DNA from: Treponema sp.
Lineage (GTDB): Bacteria > Spirochaetota > Spirochaetia > Treponematales > Treponemataceae
Reading direction: 5' to 3'
NCBI GenBank assembly: GCA_017453705.1
Contig: JAFTEK010000382.1
Span: 1 to 8,347, forward strand
Length of the DNA: 8,347 nt
Under the pieces are notes generated by a model. It saw only the letters and a program-made list of their open reading frames with translations. It did no database searches and was not told where the DNA came from. Within the stretch, counting starts at the first letter, position 1. Every line of letters begins with the position of its first letter. Shown here piece by piece: positions 5,668 to 8,347 of the stretch. The translations under genes were made by a program, and so were the position numbers.

Positions 5668-7661
5668 TTTTTGTCCACCTGGCTGGGCATATTGAGGGCA
5701 TCCTTTTCTATTATATATTTCCCGTCGGCGGTCCTTATATATCTGCTTATGAAAGCTATGGGGCTTACCTCCCTCGCGCTTGTGAACACAATTGAGACGG
5801 TGGCGGACGGGTTGTCCGGAATCGCCAGGTATGCTTTGTGCCTTCCGCTCAGGCTGTAGTTGTAGTTGCAGTCGTTGAGCGGTATGCCGCTTTCTGTTTC
5901 AAGGCTTATCTCATGGCGCAGTACCTGCGCTCCCTCTGAAGCCTTTACGGTCATGCTCGTGAAGGTATATTCCATGAATATGTCGCTGTCGTAGCTGACT
6001 TCTATGAAGTCGCCTTCTGTTTCCGGCTCGAACTTAGGTGGAATCTCCAGCCTTTTGGTTGGTCTGTCCTCTCTTTTTGCCGGTATGCTGCTCCATATTA
6101 TTGTCCTTATTACGAGGGCATAGAAGGCCGCAAAAGATGCTACGCATGCTGCGATGAAGATAAGAGAGCTTAGCATTTGTAAAATTGCCAGGCGTTTTTT
6201 GCGTCTTGAGAAGAAATCCATCTTTAAAAGCAGCCTGAAGGTCTGTAGCTGTATTGGCAGCAGGATGAGGGCAAACAGCAGGTTGCCGCCTAGACCGGGC
6301 TTTGCCAGCCGTGCAAGTGACATGGGGCTTGATGACAGCAGGATGTTTGACCCATGAGGAATGAAGGGCAGTGCCAGTAGGATTGTCGTTGCCAGTATGG
6401 TAAGGCTTTGCTTTGTCCGGTATGCGACAAGACAGGCCAGGTATTCAAAGAAGAAAAGAAATAGGAAGGATATGTCTATTGCGCAGAATACAAATATGTT
6501 GAACGCGGCCATGAATAGCATTATCCTTGAGATGCTCTCAAAGCTCATAAAGCCCTTTATTCGCGACAGGAGCATGAACAGAAGCAGGCTGGCCGCGATG
6601 ATGCCGACAAGCTTCTGTCCCAGGATAGTCACGGCAAAGGGCGGATTGGGGCTGGGCAATGACTGCATAAGCTGCAGAACCAAGGCTGTGAAGGCGAAAA
6701 GAACTAGTATGAGGTACCAGGCTTTGGACAGGTCTTTGACTATGGCCTTGTTCCTGTCACTTACTCTCACTGTTGAAAAGCAAAGCCGAATGAGCACGAT
6801 GAAAGCTGCCGTTATGTAGAAGAACAGGAAGAAAGCCTCATCTAGCCAGAACTCCAGGGAAAGGATGGAAACATAGGAATAATGAACATCCCAGCTGGAT
6901 GTGTCAGCAGCGGAAAGTTTTTCCAGTGTACGGGGCAGGATGGACAGGCAGTCCTCCATGTCGTCCAAGTATAGGCCTGCGGCAGGTATTGAGTCGGACA
7001 GGAAAGGAGAGATGTTTGAGTCCTCGCCCATGAAGCCCAATCGGTATAGGAATGATGCTGAGTTGGGAAGCCAGGCTGAGACTGAAGACTCCTCACAGGA
7101 GTCCTTGATTGATTTTACCAGCCATATAGGGGCGACGGTGCCTCCTCCCCCCTGTGATATCCGGTTCCTGAAGCTTGTCTTTGCTATTATGGCACAACAA
7201 TTGCTCCCGCTGTCCAGGCTTTGCGAGAAAATGGATATTCCGGCTGGATGCTCGAATTCCTCTGAGCCGGGCAGCTCCCTTATGTCCTCATTGGCGGCGA
7301 GGACGATTTTTATTGTGAACGGCTGCCATGCTGCCTCAAGTTTTTCTGCGAATTCCACAAAGCTTTCCTGATTTTCGCTGGCATCCCTCTGCGAAAAAAT
7401 CAAGAATATGGTGTCCAGTGTGTTTTCAGGCCTTACTGCATTGGCCGCCGCGGGGATGTTGACTATGACGTTCCTGGGATATATTTCGCTTTGGCTTGGG
7501 CAAAGTCCCTGATAATTAGTTTTGAAGCCCCTGCCGATAAAAGTATTGTATAAATTCGTGCTCGTTTCAGCATTCTGAGGAAAGGTCTGGACTTGAATAC
7601 GCAGGAGCAGGGCGAGTATAGGCAAGAATCTAAAAAAATTCCTTTGCATTTTTTTGTGCAT
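5664..7661 (-). CDS. Multi-spanning envelope protein with degenerate M28-peptidase-like domain
   Basis: A 665-residue protein I do not recognise by name. It has a signal peptide or anchor (about 9-25), an extracytoplasmic region to about 270, roughly eight transmembrane segments (about 276-296, 315-332, 347-366, 379-393, 396-414, 419-437, 458-474, 493-518), and a beta-rich C-terminal domain (about 535-665), probably also outside. The first region reads like an M28 aminopeptidase. NVIVNIPA resembles the opening strand, and FSQRDAS (89-95) sits where HxD occurs. ENQESFVEFAEKL (96-108) corresponds to the DN metal motif and helix, and NEDIRELPGSEEF (124-136) to GEExGLxGS. SLDSG (148-152) falls at the third metal site and SNISPF (215-220) at SDHxPF. 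Several ligands are changed, so hydrolysis is doubtful. The order of M28-like domain plus membrane helices recalls ERMP1 and the GPI-transamidase subunit GAA1. The fold is an inference by eye. The start may be ATG 7661 or ATG 7649; neither has a clear Shine-Dalgarno. dinB follows with a 4-base overlap. Confidence 0.8.
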   Translation of the reverse strand: MHKKMQRNFFRFLPILALLLRIQVQTFPQNAETSTNLYNTFIGRGFKTNYQGLCPSQSEIYPRNVIVNIPAAANAVRPENTLDTIFLIFSQRDASENQESFVEFAEKLEAAWQPFTIKIVLAANEDIRELPGSEEFEHPAGISIFSQSLDSGSNCCAIIAKTSFRNRISQGGGGTVAPIWLVKSIKDSCEESSVSAWLPNSASFLYRLGFMGEDSNISPFLSDSIPAAGLYLDDMEDCLSILPRTLEKLSAADTSSWDVHYSYVSILSLEFWLDEAFFLFFYITAAFIVLIRLCFSTVRVSDRNKAIVKDLSKAWYLILVLFAFTALVLQLMQSLPSPNPPFAVTILGQKLVGIIAASLLLFMLLSRIKGFMSFESISRIMLFMAAFNIFVFCAIDISFLFLFFFEYLACLVAYRTKQSLTILATTILLALPFIPHGSNILLSSSPMSLARLAKPGLGGNLLFALILLPIQLQTFRLLLKMDFFSRRKKRLAILQMLSSLIFIAACVASFAAFYALVIRTIIWSSIPAKREDRPTKRLEIPPKFEPETEGDFIEVSYDSDIFMEYTFTSMTVKASEGAQVLRHEISLETESGIPLNDCNYNYSLSGRHKAYLAIPDNPSATVSIVFTSAREVSPIAFISRYIRTADGKYIIEKDALNMPSQVDKK

Positions 7662-7664
7662 GGA

Positions 7665-7696
7665 ATTATAATAGTTTATTGCTGTTTACATTGCAA
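7665..7696 (-). promoter_or_regulatory. dinB: Probable promoter for the membrane protein-dinB operon
   Basis: Read on the minus strand, TTGCAA (7696-7691) is followed after 17 bases by TATTAT (7673-7668), overlapping a perfect TATAAT (7670-7665). Start points predicted from either -10 fall at about 7661-7657, at or just past the first ATG, so the transcript would have little or no leader. If the downstream -10 is used, translation should begin at ATG 7649. Confidence 0.5.
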
Positions 7697-7713
7697 GCTT
7701 CTTGATATATAAT
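7685..7713 (+). promoter_or_regulatory. Sigma-70-type promoter for the gene at 7752
   Basis: TTTACA (7685-7690), a 17-base spacer and a consensus TATAAT (7708-7713) predict initiation near 7720 and a leader of about 30 bases. Its -35 box abuts that of the opposing promoter, so polymerase binding in the two directions may be mutually exclusive. Confidence 0.7.
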
Positions 7714-7751
7714 AAAGAGGGTTTGTGAAAACCGTAGGAGTAACTTTTTAG

Positions 7752-8347
7752 ATGAGCGCCGGCGATAAAAAATTTATGCTTGACTTGCCCCTGAAGATTG
7801 TTCTGACAGACGAGGGGGCTTCCCATTTTATAAGCAGGAAGCAAAAGTTGCTTCGTTTCAAGCTGGCCGAGGGCGTGGAAGAATACGGAATAGGCCTGTC
7901 TCATTTTTCCCCTGCATCTATCCAGAATATGATTCTGGTGGATTATATCTCCAAGATAGAGATATCTATGCCTGAGTTCGTTTCCCACAGGCAGGATATC
8001 ATGGACTTATCCAAGATAATCGTATATTCACTCCTTTACCAGCAGTTTGACCGTGAGATATATGATGGTCTTATAAAGTGCGACTGTGTTCGCGTGCACA
8101 ACAGGCAGAATCCAAGGCAGCTTATAGATGAGCAGACCAGGATTCCTGATGCCCAGCTTCGCAAGCACCTTGCCATAAAGGACAACGTGATCCAGCAGTG
8201 CCGGCAGATGATTCTTGATCCTGTATGGAAAGGGATAATGGCAAACAATGAGTATTCCCCGGAGGAAAAGAACGTATATCTTTTGATGACGGAGAAGTTC
8301 TTGAACCGCCTGAGCCTGATGAACTGGTACATCATCACGATGTTATA
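7752..8347 (+). CDS. Unidentified conserved-looking protein, 3' end outside the window
   Basis: An open frame of at least 198 codons starts at ATG 7752 and is still open at the right edge. The product begins MSAGDKKFMLDLPLK and is rich in charged residues, without a signal peptide or membrane segment in the visible part, so it is probably cytoplasmic. I see no catalytic or nucleotide-binding motif. The only cysteines form a CDC pair (IKCDCVRV, about 117-124), followed by one near residue 161, too few to argue for a metal site. From about residue 130 the sequence is mostly helix-like, with QLIDEQTRIPDAQL and SPEEKNVYLLMTEKF stretches. Shine-Dalgarno TAGGAG (7735-7740) lies 11 bases before the ATG, slightly far. 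The consensus-like promoter at 7685-7713 supports this start; Met9 is an alternative. Coding status is supported by the uninterrupted frame, promoter and ribosome-binding site. Function is unknown. Confidence 0.8.
   Translation, partial: MSAGDKKFMLDLPLKIVLTDEGASHFISRKQKLLRFKLAEGVEEYGIGLSHFSPASIQNMILVDYISKIEISMPEFVSHRQDIMDLSKIIVYSLLYQQFDREIYDGLIKCDCVRVHNRQNPRQLIDEQTRIPDAQLRKHLAIKDNVIQQCRQMILDPVWKGIMANNEYSPEEKNVYLLMTEKFLNRLSLMNWYIITML

Noticed and set aside
1..8347. CRISPR arrays, tRNA or rRNA genes, transposases and phage genes
   Set aside because: No regularly spaced direct repeats, cloverleaf-like segments or such protein motifs were found by eye on either strand.

Overview
This window reads as a chromosomal segment of a spirochaete, most likely a Treponema of intermediate GC content. 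The main support is a single reading frame joining cytidylate kinase to ribosomal protein S1, an arrangement I know from Treponema. The degenerate sigma-54-type regulator, the DinB polymerase and the unfamiliar envelope protein fit but do not prove this. No rRNA, tRNA, CRISPR array, transposase or phage gene is visible. Every gene-free stretch is under 300 bases.

Layout. Positions 2-73 hold the tail of an unrecognised gene whose stop overlaps (ATGA) the start of an RsmB/RsmF/NSUN-type RNA m5C methyltransferase (70-984, +). A gap of about 180 bases follows, with a striking perfect palindrome (1023-1078) and a near-consensus promoter (1129-1157). Its predicted start point lies only 3-5 bases before the ATG of the cmk-rpsA fusion (1168-3522, +). 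Inside the fusion, exactly at the kinase/S1 junction, lie a candidate internal promoter and a well-placed Shine-Dalgarno with an in-frame ATG at 1810, so a free 570-residue S1 could also be made. A good intrinsic terminator (3543-3586) closes the fusion. Next is a short sigma-54-activator-like protein (3602-4450, +) that lacks the GAFTGA region and has Arg for the Walker A Lys.

This plus-strand block converges on a minus-strand pair: a signal-peptide-bearing multi-spanning membrane protein with a degenerate M28-peptidase-like domain (7661-5664) and DNA polymerase IV (dinB, 5667-4492), coupled by an ATGA overlap. An imperfect palindrome (4448-4494) covers the stop codons of both converging genes. 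At the right end a compact divergent promoter region (about 7665-7713) separates the membrane protein from an unrecognised plus-strand gene (7752 onward) that runs out of the window.

The left half concerns translation: rRNA/RNA methylation, nucleotide supply and S1. The right half is accessory: a probable non-canonical regulator, an envelope protein and a translesion polymerase. I see no evidence of a complete novel system. The most unusual points are the dual expression signals at the cmk/rpsA junction, the apparently leaderless start of the fusion, the activator without its sigma-54 contact loop, the probable M28-type pseudo-peptidase next to dinB, and the two palindromes.
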